Source: Flavobacterium yafengii (lineage in GTDB: Bacteria > Bacteroidota > Bacteroidia > Flavobacteriales > Flavobacteriaceae). Taken from it: a stretch of DNA of 64,000 nt. The position numbers were made by a program, and so were the translations under genes. The stretch spans positions 310,001 through 374,000 of the forward strand of contig NZ_JASCRY010000001.1 of the NCBI RefSeq assembly GCF_030010375.1. The letters run 5' to 3'. The notes under the pieces were generated by a model. That model was not told the origin of the DNA. It did not search any database and was given only the letters and a program-made list of their open reading frames with translations. Of this stretch, positions 1-9,498 are shown piece by piece (the first letter of the stretch is position 1; every line of letters begins with the position of its first letter).

Positions 1-1168
1 AATAACCCGCTTGAATCGTTTGACTGAACAAAACCAACTTAGCAAAGAATCCCGCAAAAATTGGAATACCAGCCATAGACAGTAAAGCTGCCGTAAGAAT
101 GGCTGCTAACAATGGGTTGGTTTTTCCTAATCCGTGGAAATTCACAATATCTTCGTTGTCTCTATTTTTACAAACGTATAAAATCACACTAAAAGCTGCG
201 ATTCCAGATAAAGAATACGCTGAGGCATAATACAACAAACTTCCTGCTGATGTAGACAAACTCAATAAAGTCATCAACATAAAACCGGCGTGAGAAACCC
301 CTGAAAAAGCCAACATACGTTTTACATTCGTTTGTCTCAAAGCCATAATATTACCAACGGTCATCGAAGCCATAGCAATAATAACTACTACCATTTTGAA
401 TGACTCAGAAACATCAGCATTCATAACCGATAATAATTTGTACAAACTCGCCATAGCAACTACTTTCGCCAAAGTACTCATCAAGGCTGTTGTCAAGGCT
501 GGAGAACCTTCATAAACGTCCGGTGCCCAGAAATGAAATGGAACTGCCGCCACTTTAAACAACATTCCTATTGTTACCAATACAATCCCTATTGGGAACC
601 AAACCGGCAATTCAGCTGATTGTGATAATTCACTGATTTCAGTAACATCAAAACTTCCCATAGCTCCGTAAATTAAACAGATACCAAACAGAATGATTCC
701 CGATGCAAAAGATCCCATTAAGAAATACTTCATTCCTGCTTCGTTACTTTTTAAATTCATACGATCACTTGCCGCAAGAATATAAAGCGCAATAGATAAT
801 ACTTCGATTCCTAAAAAGAACATCGCTAAGTTTCCAAAAGAAACCATTGCTACTGCTCCTGCCAATAAAAATATTTTTATGGCAATATAATCCGAGATTT
901 TAGATTGATGATTTTCGTAAAAATTATGTCCTAAAGCCACCAAGAAAATGGTAAGCACAATAAACAAAGACGAAAAAGTACTTGAAAATTTACTCACAAC
1001 AATCATGTTGTTGTAGTAACTCTCCGTTGAATTAAATTCAGATATGGTTAAACCCAGCACTCCCAATAATCCAAGTATTGTTATTGGAACAATGGCTTTC
1101 CTTAAATTAAAAATTTCAAATAAAAGGCATAAAACACCTAATCCTATTATAGCTATTAATGTATTCAT
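1..1168 (-). CDS. nuoN: NADH-quinone oxidoreductase subunit N (partial, 3' end cut)
   Basis: Membrane-arm, antiporter-like subunit of respiratory complex I, which pumps protons during NADH:quinone reduction. I read 389 codons from the ATG at 1168 to the window edge with no stop. The protein begins MNTLIAIIGLGVLCLLFEIF and has many hydrophobic helices. It contains the family signature around VPFHFWAPDVYEGSP and, further on, NVKRMLAFSGVSHAGFM, both typical of NuoN/ND2. It is the last visible gene of the nuo operon and begins 12 bases after the nuoM stop. The C-terminus lies outside the window. Confidence 0.95.
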   Translation of the reverse strand, partial: MNTLIAIIGLGVLCLLFEIFNLRKAIVPITILGLLGVLGLTISEFNSTESYYNNMIVVSKFSSTFSSLFIVLTIFLVALGHNFYENHQSKISDYIAIKIFLLAGAVAMVSFGNLAMFFLGIEVLSIALYILAASDRMNLKSNEAGMKYFLMGSFASGIILFGICLIYGAMGSFDVTEISELSQSAELPVWFPIGIVLVTIGMLFKVAAVPFHFWAPDVYEGSPALTTALMSTLAKVVAMASLYKLLSVMNADVSESFKMVVVIIAMASMTVGNIMALRQTNVKRMLAFSGVSHAGFMLMTLLSLSTSAGSLLYYASAYSLSGIAAFSVILYVCKNRDNEDIVNFHGLGKTNPLLAAILTAALLSMAGIPIFAGFFAKLVLFSQTIQAGY

Positions 1169-1180
1169 TTTTTATTTGAC

Positions 1181-2623
1181 TTAGTTAATTCGGTTTATTT
1201 GAGTTAAAATTTCTTCCAGACTTGGGGTAATCAAATCGGTAATTGGCTTTGGATACATCCCAAAAAAGAATAAAACACCAATTATAAGTACCAAAGTTAT
1301 TCCTTCATTGATCGTTACATCAGTAAAAACTTTAGAATTGGTTTCTCCCAACATTGCATGTTGAAACATTTTCAACATATAATACGCCCCTAAAATAATG
1401 GTTGTTCCTCCTAAAATGGCAAACCAAATATTAATTTGTGAAAGACTGTATAAAACGGTGAATTCTCCAATAAAGTTAAAAGTAGTAGGCAAAGCAACAG
1501 ATGCCAATACCAAAATCAAAAACATTGAAGTAAATTTTGGTGATTGCGTACGAATACCGCCCATTTCAGCAATTGCTCTGGTTTCGTATCTTCTGAAAAT
1601 AATTTCAGCTGCATAAAACAATCCAACAACTACAAATCCGTGTGCAATCATTTGTAAAACTGCTCCACGCAATCCGTCTAAAGTCAAAGTGTAGGTTCCT
1701 GCTGCAATCAAACCAACGTGAGCCAAAGAAGAATACGCTAATAATTTCTTCAAATCTTTTTGTTTCAATGCAACGATAGATCCGTAAATCACACCTGCAA
1801 TTCCAAGTCCAATGAAAATATACATGTATTCTTTGGCTGCCAATCGCGCCAATGGCAATTGCCAACGGATAACACTGTACAATCCCATTTTTAGCATGAT
1901 ACCAGATAAAAGCATTGTCCCAACAGTTGGTGCTTTTTGATACACATTTGCTTGCCAAGTGTGAAAAGGAATTAATGGAATCTTAATTGCATACGCCAAG
2001 AAGAAAGCCAGGAATATCCACAATTGTTCCGTTGCTGATAAATTCAATTTGTATAAATCTTCTAATAAAAGACTTCCAGCTTGTTGGTACATATAAACAA
2101 AAGCCACTAACATAAATAAAGAACCAGCAAGCGTGTAGATAAAGAATTTAACTACTGCTTTTTTGCGTTCTTCTGCGTCTCCGTTACCCCAAATTAAAGC
2201 GATGAAGTAAATTGGAATCAATGATAATTCCCAGAAAATATAATACAAAAGACCGTCTGATGCTAAGAATGTTCCTGCCATTGCAAACGACATAAACAAG
2301 ATTAACGCATAAAATGATTTTGAATTTTTATAGTCATTTCCAAAAGAGGAAAATATAATTATTGGAGTCAAAACCGTGGTCAATAAAAGCATCGCCATCG
2401 ATAATCCGTCTGCTTTTAAAGCAAAAGAAATATTAGGTTGCGTAATCCACTGGTTGATGAAACTGATATTTTCACCTAAATTATAGTGATCTAATAATAC
2501 AATAGAAGCGCCTGCAGCAGCTAACCCAAAGAACAAAGCCACTTTTGAAGCCAGTTTATCGCCTGCAAGAAAAGTTGCAAACGCACCAACCAAAAGTATA
2601 ATTAATATTAGAGATACATTCAT
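1181..2623 (-). CDS. nuoM: NADH-quinone oxidoreductase subunit M
   Basis: Antiporter-like proton-pumping subunit of complex I in the cytoplasmic membrane. The 480 residues form about 14 hydrophobic segments, a normal length for NuoM. Family hallmarks visible are the TM5 glutamate in FWELSLIP (E132), the TM7 lysine in AIKIPLIPFHTW (K214), the GIMLKMGLY lysine (K245) and KDLKKLLAYSSLAHVG. It lies between nuoL and nuoN in the canonical order, nine bases after the nuoL stop, so it is almost certainly co-transcribed. Nothing looks broken. Confidence 0.97.
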   Translation of the reverse strand: MNVSLILIILLVGAFATFLAGDKLASKVALFFGLAAAGASIVLLDHYNLGENISFINQWITQPNISFALKADGLSMAMLLLTTVLTPIIIFSSFGNDYKNSKSFYALILFMSFAMAGTFLASDGLLYYIFWELSLIPIYFIALIWGNGDAEERKKAVVKFFIYTLAGSLFMLVAFVYMYQQAGSLLLEDLYKLNLSATEQLWIFLAFFLAYAIKIPLIPFHTWQANVYQKAPTVGTMLLSGIMLKMGLYSVIRWQLPLARLAAKEYMYIFIGLGIAGVIYGSIVALKQKDLKKLLAYSSLAHVGLIAAGTYTLTLDGLRGAVLQMIAHGFVVVGLFYAAEIIFRRYETRAIAEMGGIRTQSPKFTSMFLILVLASVALPTTFNFIGEFTVLYSLSQINIWFAILGGTTIILGAYYMLKMFQHAMLGETNSKVFTDVTINEGITLVLIIGVLFFFGMYPKPITDLITPSLEEILTQINRIN

Positions 2624-2632
2624 GATATATGA

Positions 2633-4525
2633 TTATTGTTGAGCTAAAAATAAATAAGAAACAATGGCGCAAAGCCCCAATACGAAAGCAAAAAGATAAA
2701 GACCAATGCTTCCATTTTGTATTTTCTTTCCTTGGTAACTTATTTCGTTGGTAACTTTTCCGAATCCAAAAACTAAAGCTGACAAACCAGTTTCTAAAGT
2801 ATCTCTGAAAAAACGAGACAAGAAATTAATTGGTTTAACAAAAATAGCATCATAAAATTCATCAACATAATATTTATTGTAAAGCACTTTAGAAAAGCCT
2901 GTAATGGCAGCATCTTCTGTCGGAACTGTATTTTGTTTGATGTATTTGGCGTAAGCCATACCAATACCTACTAATCCACCCACAACAGCTATAGCCATCA
3001 AGATATATTCAGTAGTTCCTAAATGGTGTTCAGCGGTTGCTAATTTTGGTAAAATGGGAGTCAAATATTCATTCAACCAACTGTTTCCTGGTAAACTAAT
3101 CAAACCACCGATAGTAGCCAAAATTGATAGAACAATCAAAGGAATGGTAATCAAGGATGGACTTTCGTGCAAATGGTGTTTTTGTTCTGCGGTTCCTCTA
3201 AATTCTTGAAAGAACGTTAAAAACATTAAACGGAACATATAAAAAGCAGTCATTATAGAGGCAACCGATGCCACAACCCATAATGGAATATTATGATGGA
3301 AAGCCACTAATAAGATTTCGTCTTTCGAGAAAAATCCTGAGAATAATGGAACTCCGGAAATCGCTAAAGAAGCAATAAGCATTGTTACAAACGTAATCGG
3401 CATTTCTTTTTTCAAGCCGCCCATATTACGCATATCTTGTTCTCCATGTAAAGCATGAATTACAGAACCAGAACCCAAGAACAAACAGGCTTTGAAGAAA
3501 GCGTGAGTGATTACGTGGAAAACAGCCACTTCATAAGCGCCTAAACCTAAAGCCAAAAACATTAATCCCAATTGAGAAACGGTAGAGTAAGCCAAAACTT
3601 TCTTGATATCATTTTGAACCAATCCAATGGTTGCAGCTACTAAAGCAGTCACTGCTCCAACGACAGCAATTATCGATTGCACATCGGGAGTCAAATCAAA
3701 TAAGAAATTCAATCTGGTAATCATAAAAATTCCTGCAGTTACCATCGTAGCCGCGTGAATCAATGCTGAAACTGGTGTTGGACCTGCCATCGCATCCGGT
3801 AACCAAGTATACAATGGAATTTGTGCTGATTTACCGCAAGCTCCAATAAATAAAGCGAAAGCAGCAACAGAAAGCCAATACATATTAAGATCAGTTGCAC
3901 CGGCAATAGCCGTCTTTAAAGTAGCGTAATCTAAAGTAGAGAATAAATTTCCAATAATGAAAATTCCAACTAACAACCCTAAATCACCAATACGGTTCAT
4001 GATGAATGCTTTCTTTGCAGCGTCATTGTACTCTTGGTTTTTGTGCCAAAATCCAATTAACAAATACGAACAAAGACCTACGCCTTCCCAACCGATGAAC
4101 AATACTAATAAGTTACTTCCTATTACTAAAGTAATCATGAAGAATATAAACAGATTCAAATACGCGAAAAACTTGTGCATATTTTCATCATCGTGCATGT
4201 AACTAATCGAGTACAAATGAATCAAAGACCCAATTCCGGTTACGAAAAGCAACCATAAAATAGATAATTGGTCCAATTGAAATCCAAAATCAACATTGAA
4301 ATTACTGATTTGGATCCAATCAAAAAGTGAAATTCGAATTCCTTCTGGTTGCGCAGCTATTCCCCCAAAGAAGTAAGCAGTCGCAATAAAAGAAACCAAA
4401 ACGGAAAGCGTTCCAATTATTCCCGAAAGTGATTTTCCAAGGCTTTTGCCAAAGAAAACATTGATTAAAAATCCTAAAAAAGGAGCAAGAACTAAAACTA
4501 AAGCTATATTGGTATTCATTTCCAT
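2633..4525 (-). CDS. nuoL: NADH-quinone oxidoreductase subunit L
   Basis: Largest antiporter-like subunit of complex I, which carries the long lateral helix that braces the membrane arm. The 630-residue product has the signatures WEGVGLCSYLLIGFW, QIPLYTWLPDAMAGPTPVSA and NDIKKVLAYSTVSQLG. The C-terminal extension (from about residue 490) ends in a hydrophobic helix, as expected for NuoL. The gene begins directly after the nuoK stop codon (4526), so translation is probably coupled. Length and order match other Bacteroidota nuo operons. Confidence 0.97.
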   Translation of the reverse strand: MEMNTNIALVLVLAPFLGFLINVFFGKSLGKSLSGIIGTLSVLVSFIATAYFFGGIAAQPEGIRISLFDWIQISNFNVDFGFQLDQLSILWLLFVTGIGSLIHLYSISYMHDDENMHKFFAYLNLFIFFMITLVIGSNLLVLFIGWEGVGLCSYLLIGFWHKNQEYNDAAKKAFIMNRIGDLGLLVGIFIIGNLFSTLDYATLKTAIAGATDLNMYWLSVAAFALFIGACGKSAQIPLYTWLPDAMAGPTPVSALIHAATMVTAGIFMITRLNFLFDLTPDVQSIIAVVGAVTALVAATIGLVQNDIKKVLAYSTVSQLGLMFLALGLGAYEVAVFHVITHAFFKACLFLGSGSVIHALHGEQDMRNMGGLKKEMPITFVTMLIASLAISGVPLFSGFFSKDEILLVAFHHNIPLWVVASVASIMTAFYMFRLMFLTFFQEFRGTAEQKHHLHESPSLITIPLIVLSILATIGGLISLPGNSWLNEYLTPILPKLATAEHHLGTTEYILMAIAVVGGLVGIGMAYAKYIKQNTVPTEDAAITGFSKVLYNKYYVDEFYDAIFVKPINFLSRFFRDTLETGLSALVFGFGKVTNEISYQGKKIQNGSIGLYLFAFVLGLCAIVSYLFLAQQ

Positions 4526-4846
4526 TTATCCTTTTAAGTTTTTTAAATTATCGATAGTAATTGAACCTAAATTTCTAAAAATAGAAACCAGAATTGCCAA
4601 TCCTACCGCAACTTCTGCCGCAGCAACAGCCATCGAAAAGAACACAAAAACTTGTCCTTGTGCATCTTGATGATAGGTCGAAAATGCTACAAACAATAAG
4701 TTTACTGCATTCAGCATAATTTCAATTGACATAAATACGATAATGGCATTTCGTCTGTACAACACTCCGAAAACGCCAATACAAAAAAGTATTACGCTTA
4801 GGAATATATAATTTTCAATACCAATGTGGTTTAAAATATTGTTCAT
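4526..4846 (-). CDS. nuoK: NADH-quinone oxidoreductase subunit K
   Basis: Small three-helix membrane subunit of complex I (MrpC-like), part of the proton path beside NuoJ and NuoA. I chose the ATG at 4846, giving 106 residues starting [15 protein letters not shown], because NuoK is normally 100-110 residues. An upstream in-frame start at 4891 would add 15 basic residues and overlap nuoJ. Conserved features include the helix with [18 protein letters not shown], whose Glu is the functional TM2 carboxylate, and the [13 protein letters not shown] helix with the TM3 Glu. It starts one base after the nuoJ stop. Confidence 0.95.
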   Translation of the reverse strand: MNNILNHIGIENYIFLSVILFCIGVFGVLYRRNAIIVFMSIEIMLNAVNLLFVAFSTYHQDAQGQVFVFFSMAVAAAEVAVGLAILVSIFRNLGSITIDNLKNLKG

Positions 4847-4847
4847 C

Positions 4848-5360
4848 TTATTTTTGCAATTTTTCTTTTTTAGACAATAACACAGTTCCAATCATAGCAA
4901 CCAAAAGTAATATAGAGGCAAATTCAAACGGAACCATATATTCATTCAGCAGTATTTTACCCAATACTTTTATAGATTGATAATCTTCGCCGGTAGTTAC
5001 GTATTCTCCAACAATAGGTTTTGAGTTGATAAAAATGGTTATCAAAACCAAACAAATCAAACAAAAAGAAACAATAGCACCTAACCTTGTGATCCTTGGT
5101 TTATGCACTTCATGTTCTTCATTTAAATTCATCAACATGATGGTGAATAAAAACAAAATCATAATCGCTCCAGAATACACAATAATGTGAACTATCGCCA
5201 AGAATTGAGAATTCAATAATAGATAATGACCCGCAATCGAAAAGAAACAAATCACTAAATAAATAGCGCTGTGAATCGGATTTTTGCTAAAAATTGTCAA
5301 AAATGCGGTTGCTAATGTGATAGCAGCCAATACACAAAAAATTATAAGTATCGTAGACAT
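4848..5360 (-). CDS. nuoJ: NADH-quinone oxidoreductase subunit J
   Basis: Five-helix membrane subunit of complex I (ND6 equivalent) at the junction of the peripheral and membrane arms. The 170-residue protein has the family pattern [22 protein letters not shown], followed by [24 protein letters not shown], including the helix whose pi-bulge is linked to coupling in other species. Its start overlaps the nuoI stop by one base (5360). The C-terminal tail is short, as in other Flavobacteriia. Confidence 0.96.
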   Translation of the reverse strand: MSTILIIFCVLAAITLATAFLTIFSKNPIHSAIYLVICFFSIAGHYLLLNSQFLAIVHIIVYSGAIMILFLFTIMLMNLNEEHEVHKPRITRLGAIVSFCLICLVLITIFINSKPIVGEYVTTGEDYQSIKVLGKILLNEYMVPFEFASILLLVAMIGTVLLSKKEKLQK

Positions 5361-5905
5361 TAGTTAGCGTTTTTAAGTTGAGCGTTTTTCATTGCCATTT
5401 CCAGAGGCATGACCAATTTGTCTTTTCCAAAGATAAAATCTTCTCTTTCGTAACTAGACGGAACTAAAACTTTAGAAGTTGTCAGGTAAATGGCGTCTTT
5501 AGGACAAGCCTCTTCACACAATCCACAAAAAATACAACGCAACATATTAATTTCATATATCGACGCATATTTTTCTTCTCTGTACAAATGTTTTTCATCT
5601 GCTCTGCGTTCTTCAGCCTTCATCGTAATCGCTTCTGCAGGACAAGACAACGCACATAAACCACAAGCCGTACAATTCTCACGACCTTGCTCATCACGCT
5701 TCAACATGTGCTGACCGCGATACACCGGACTCATTTCACGTACTTGTTCCGGATATTGAATCGTTACTTTTCTTTTAAACAAATGCTGAATCGTAATCAT
5801 CAAACCTTTGACAATCGCAACAAGATACATTCTTTCCCAAAAAGTCATCTCCTTGTTAGAGACTAGCTTTTTTCTTCCCGATAAGGATATACTTTCTATT
5901 GACAT
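5360..5905 (-). CDS. nuoI: NADH-quinone oxidoreductase subunit I (8Fe ferredoxin-type)
   Basis: Peripheral-arm subunit of complex I that relays electrons through clusters N6a and N6b towards N2 in NuoB. Two complete [4Fe-4S] motifs are visible: CTACGLCALSCP (C78, C81, C84, C88) and CIFCGLCEEACP (C124, C127, C130, C134). The 181-residue length is normal. A 111-bp gap holding a structured repeat separates it from nuoH upstream, the longest gap in this part of the operon. The start ATG at 5905 lies just past that element. Confidence 0.97.
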   Translation of the reverse strand: MSIESISLSGRKKLVSNKEMTFWERMYLVAIVKGLMITIQHLFKRKVTIQYPEQVREMSPVYRGQHMLKRDEQGRENCTACGLCALSCPAEAITMKAEERRADEKHLYREEKYASIYEINMLRCIFCGLCEEACPKDAIYLTTSKVLVPSSYEREDFIFGKDKLVMPLEMAMKNAQLKNAN

Positions 5906-5920
5906 TTTTTATTTTTATTT

Positions 5921-6003
5921 GAAGCTTAATCCTGCTATTCGCTATATCTTTTATTTTTTAAAGAAAAAAATAAAAGGATGCCGCTACTATCAGGGCTAGG
6001 GCT
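5921..6003 (-). ncRNA. Flavo-1-like structured dispersed element, copy 1
   Basis: An intergenic element between nuoH and nuoI. It can fold: a central hairpin pairs CTTTTATTTTTT (5948-5959) with AAAAAATAAAAG (5965-5976), and outer segments pair CCTG near the 5' end (minus strand) with CAGG near the 3' end. A second copy lies at 29515-29597 with the same flanks (AGGATGC.GCT...ATCAGGGCTA) but a different, still paired, centre. This looks like the Flavobacteria Flavo-1 RNA class as I remember it; I could not check against Rfam. It is transcribed within the nuo mRNA if that operon is continuous. Confidence 0.55.
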
Positions 6004-6016
6004 TTTTCGGTACTAA

Positions 6017-7069
6017 TTAAAATCCTAAATAAGTTGCAATTTCACTTCTCAAAATTACAATTCCGGTAATCATAATATTGATAATGGATAATGGAATCAA
6101 AATTCTCCAACCCAAATGCATCAATTGATCGTATCTGAATCTTGGAATAGTCCAACGAACCCACATATAGAAAAAGATGAATCCGCATAATTTGATAAAC
6201 AAAGCACCAAATCCTATAACGTTAGCAATATTTACACCCCAATTTTCTACTGCCCAACTCATTCCAGGATAATTATATCCTCCGAAGAATAAAACCGCTA
6301 AAATCGTAGAAGAAATAAACATATTCGCATATTCAGCAAATAAATAGAATCCCATTTTCATCGATGAATATTCCGTGTGATATCCTCCAATTAATTCCGT
6401 TTCGCATTCCGCTAAATCAAAAGGTGTTCTGTTGGTTTCTGCAAAAGCACAAATTAAGAATATAATAAAAGATAACGGTTGGTAAAACACATTCCAATTC
6501 ATTCCTGCTTGTTGTGCCGAAATCTCTCTTAAACTCAATGTTCCGGTCATCATCAACAAAGCAATTATCGAAAGCCCCATGGCAACTTCATAAGATACCA
6601 TTTGTGAAGCAGCACGAATGGCGCCAATCAAAGAAAACTTATTATTAGATGCCCAACCACCAATCATGATTCCATAAACACCCACTGAAACAACTCCAAA
6701 AAAGTATAATAATCCAATGTTTAAATCCGTTGCCTGCAATAAAATATCTCTTCCAAACAAATGCAGCCTGTCTCCCCAAGGAATAACGGCACTCGTCATT
6801 AAAGCGGTACTCATAGCAATAGCCGGACCTACAAAAAACAAAAATCTGTTTGGAGTGTTTGGCTCAAATTCTTCTTTAGAGAATAATTTTAAACCATCGG
6901 CAAGCGGTTGAAACAATCCAAAAGGACCGGCTCTATTTGGTCCAACACGATCTTGAAGCCAAGCGGCAACTTTTCGTTCAGCCCAAGTGGAATACATTGC
7001 CATCAACATTGTCAAAGCAAAAACTGCAACAATAATGACACTTTTTTCTATGATAATAGTACTATCCAT
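6017..7069 (-). CDS. nuoH: NADH-quinone oxidoreductase subunit H
   Basis: Membrane subunit (ND1 equivalent) that forms much of the quinone-binding chamber at the interface with NuoB and NuoD. The 350-residue protein has the conserved ERKVAAWLQDRVGPNRAGPFG loop near the N-terminus, the acidic FAETNRTPFDLAECETELIGG loop around residues 210-230, and a C-terminal WTIPRFRYDQLMHLGW. Eight or so hydrophobic helices are visible. The start overlaps the 3' end of nuoG by eight bases, which suggests coupled translation. Confidence 0.97.
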   Translation of the reverse strand: MDSTIIIEKSVIIVAVFALTMLMAMYSTWAERKVAAWLQDRVGPNRAGPFGLFQPLADGLKLFSKEEFEPNTPNRFLFFVGPAIAMSTALMTSAVIPWGDRLHLFGRDILLQATDLNIGLLYFFGVVSVGVYGIMIGGWASNNKFSLIGAIRAASQMVSYEVAMGLSIIALLMMTGTLSLREISAQQAGMNWNVFYQPLSFIIFLICAFAETNRTPFDLAECETELIGGYHTEYSSMKMGFYLFAEYANMFISSTILAVLFFGGYNYPGMSWAVENWGVNIANVIGFGALFIKLCGFIFFYMWVRWTIPRFRYDQLMHLGWRILIPLSIINIMITGIVILRSEIATYLGF

Positions 7070-8111
7070 TATTACCCAAGCTTTTTTGATTAATAATGTC
7101 TTCTTCGGTCAATGGAATCTCGACCATACTTATTTTCTTACGGTCTTCTTCTCTACCTAAAAGGATATGATTTTCGGTAGCGATTTCAACTTTCTGTAAT
7201 TTTCTGTTGTACTTATTTTGATTGATAACCGAATCTTTTTCAAATGCTCTCGGCCCTTCAATAGTCCAATCTGCAATGTCTTTGTGGTCAAAACGACATC
7301 CATTACAAATAAATTCATCTACTTCATGGTACTCATCTTTTCTTCCGGTAACACGTTGGATTTCATCACCAAACATCCAAACGGTAGTTTTTCCAGAACA
7401 AGTAGGGCAATTTCTGTGTGCATTATAAGGCTTGCTGAACCAAACTCTAGATTTAAATCTAAATGTTTTATCAGTCAAAGCGCCTACCGGACAAACATCA
7501 ATCATATTTCCGGAGAACTCATTATCAACCGCTTTTGAGATACAAGTCGATATATTAGAATGATCTCCTCTATCCATTACTCCGTGAACACGATCGTCAG
7601 TCAATTGATCTGCAACCATTACACAACGGTAACAAAGAATACAACGGTTCATGTGCAATTGAATATTTGGTCCAATATTTTCTGGCTCAAAAGTTCTTTT
7701 TTCTTCGATAAAACGAGTTTCTGATTTCCCGTGCTCAAAGCTTAAATTTTGCAAATCACATTCTCCTGCCTGATCACAAACCGGACAATCTAATGGGTGA
7801 TTGATCAATAAAAACTCTGTTACAGATTTTCTGGCTTCTTGAACTCTTGGTGAAGATTTACTGTTCACTTCCATTCCGTCCATACAACCGGTTACACAAG
7901 ATGCCATTAATTTAGGCATTGGTCTTGGATCGGCCTCACTTCCTTTTGCAACTTCCACTAAACAACAACGGCATTTTCCACCGCTACCTTTTAGTTTAGA
8001 ATAATAGCACATCGCTGGCGGAACTACTTCTCCACCTATCATACGTGCTGCCTGCAGAATTGTTGTTCCTGGTTCTACTTCTATGCTTTGACCGTCTATG
8101 GTTACTTTCAT
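7062..8111 (-). CDS. nuoG: NADH-quinone oxidoreductase subunit G, short form
   Basis: Iron-sulfur subunit of the NADH-oxidising arm. Visible ligands are those for a [2Fe-2S] cluster (C35, C47, C50 and a Cys near 72), a His-Cys3 cluster (H105, C109, C112, C118), a [4Fe-4S] cluster (C157, C160, C163, C207) and a further Cys set CPTC (235/238) and CNGC (269/272). The protein stops at 349 residues, whereas E. coli NuoG is about 900, so the molybdopterin-like domain is absent. No frameshift or downstream remnant is seen: nuoH follows at once. Short NuoG is, to my knowledge, normal in Flavobacteriia. Confidence 0.93.
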   Translation of the reverse strand: MKVTIDGQSIEVEPGTTILQAARMIGGEVVPPAMCYYSKLKGSGGKCRCCLVEVAKGSEADPRPMPKLMASCVTGCMDGMEVNSKSSPRVQEARKSVTEFLLINHPLDCPVCDQAGECDLQNLSFEHGKSETRFIEEKRTFEPENIGPNIQLHMNRCILCYRCVMVADQLTDDRVHGVMDRGDHSNISTCISKAVDNEFSGNMIDVCPVGALTDKTFRFKSRVWFSKPYNAHRNCPTCSGKTTVWMFGDEIQRVTGRKDEYHEVDEFICNGCRFDHKDIADWTIEGPRAFEKDSVINQNKYNRKLQKVEIATENHILLGREEDRKKISMVEIPLTEEDIINQKSLGNNG

Positions 8112-8129
8112 TTGCTGAAATTCTTGACT

Positions 8130-9497
8130 TTATACGATTACTTTAGAAACTAAATGCTTTACCTTTTCAAAAGGTTCAGCAACAAAATGATCTCTATTTT
8201 TTATTTTTTCCGGGAAACGGATATGGTATTCAAACTCCTCTCTAAAGTGACGAATTGCTGCTGCTACTGGCCAAGCTGCTGCATCACCTAACGGACAAAT
8301 TGTATTTCCTTCTATTTTACTTTGAATACTCAATAGCAAATCGATATCTTCTTCACGACCGTGTCCATTTTCGATTCGGTGCAATACTTTTTCCATCCAT
8401 CCTGTACCCTCACGACAAGGGGAACATTGTCCACAGCTTTCATGGTGGTAAAAACGAGAGAAATTCCAAGTATTACGAACAATACAAGATGTATCATTGT
8501 AAACAATAAATCCGCCTGATCCTAACATAGAACCTGTAGCAAATCCACCGTCACTTAACGATTCGTATGACATCAAACGATCTTCACCGTTTGCCGTTTT
8601 ATAAATTAAATGTGCTGGTAAAACGGGAACAGAACTTCCTCCCGGTACAAATGCTTTCAAAGGTCTGTCAGAACTCATTCCTCCTAAATATTCATCAGAA
8701 TTCATGAATTCGTAAACACTTAAACCCAATTCAATTTCGTAAACACCCGGATTTTTGATATGCCCAGAAGCTGAAATTAATTTGGTTCCTGTAGAACGTC
8801 CAATACCAATTTTAGCATATTCCGCTCCTGTATTATTGATAATCCAAGGCACAGAAGCTATAGTTTCTACGTTATTTACTACCGTTGGATTTGCCCAAAG
8901 CCCTGAAATAGCAGGAAATGGTGGTTTGATACGAGGATTTCCTCTTTTTCCTTCCAATGATTCAATCAATGCAGTTTCTTCACCACAAATATAAGCTCCG
9001 GCACCACAATGAACATAAAGTTCTAAATCATACCCTGAACCTAATATATTTTTACCCAAAAATCCAGCAGCTTTTGCTTCGTTAATGGCTCTTTCTAATA
9101 TTTTATAAACCCACATGTATTCTCCACGAATATAGATGTAGGATAGGTTTGCACCCAAAGCATAACTGGAAGTAATCATTCCTTCGATCAATAAATGAGG
9201 AATAAATTCCATCAAATAACGATCCTTGAACGTTCCCGGTTCTGATTCATCCGCATTACAAACTAAATGTCTTGGTTTTCCTGATTTTTTATCAATAAAA
9301 CTCCATTTCATTCCTGCGGGAAAACCTGCTCCACCACGACCACGTAATCCTGAAGTTTTTACTTCTTCGACAACTTCGTCTGGCGTTAATATTTTTATGG
9401 CTTTTTCTACTGAAGCATAACCCCCGTTTTGACGGTATACTTCGTAGGTTTTAATTCCTGGAATATTTATTTTGTCTAATAATATTTTTTGTGACAT
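8130..9497 (-). CDS. nuoF: NADH-quinone oxidoreductase subunit F (NADH/FMN binding)
   Basis: Flavoprotein subunit that oxidises NADH and passes electrons through FMN to cluster N3. The 455-residue product carries the glycine-rich GLRGRGGAGFPAGMKWSF loop, the CGEETALIESLEGKRG nucleotide-binding segment and the [4Fe-4S] ligands SCGQCSPCREG with a fourth Cys in NTICPLGDAAAWP. Length and motifs are complete. It begins one base after nuoE, so the NuoE-F pair of the NADH module is translated together. Confidence 0.97.
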   Translation of the reverse strand: MSQKILLDKINIPGIKTYEVYRQNGGYASVEKAIKILTPDEVVEEVKTSGLRGRGGAGFPAGMKWSFIDKKSGKPRHLVCNADESEPGTFKDRYLMEFIPHLLIEGMITSSYALGANLSYIYIRGEYMWVYKILERAINEAKAAGFLGKNILGSGYDLELYVHCGAGAYICGEETALIESLEGKRGNPRIKPPFPAISGLWANPTVVNNVETIASVPWIINNTGAEYAKIGIGRSTGTKLISASGHIKNPGVYEIELGLSVYEFMNSDEYLGGMSSDRPLKAFVPGGSSVPVLPAHLIYKTANGEDRLMSYESLSDGGFATGSMLGSGGFIVYNDTSCIVRNTWNFSRFYHHESCGQCSPCREGTGWMEKVLHRIENGHGREEDIDLLLSIQSKIEGNTICPLGDAAAWPVAAAIRHFREEFEYHIRFPEKIKNRDHFVAEPFEKVKHLVSKVIV

Positions 9498-9498
9498 A

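Noticed and set aside
1605..1958. 117-codon minus-strand frame inside nuoM
   Set aside because: It is an alternative frame within a complete nuoM gene, with no recognisable protein features.
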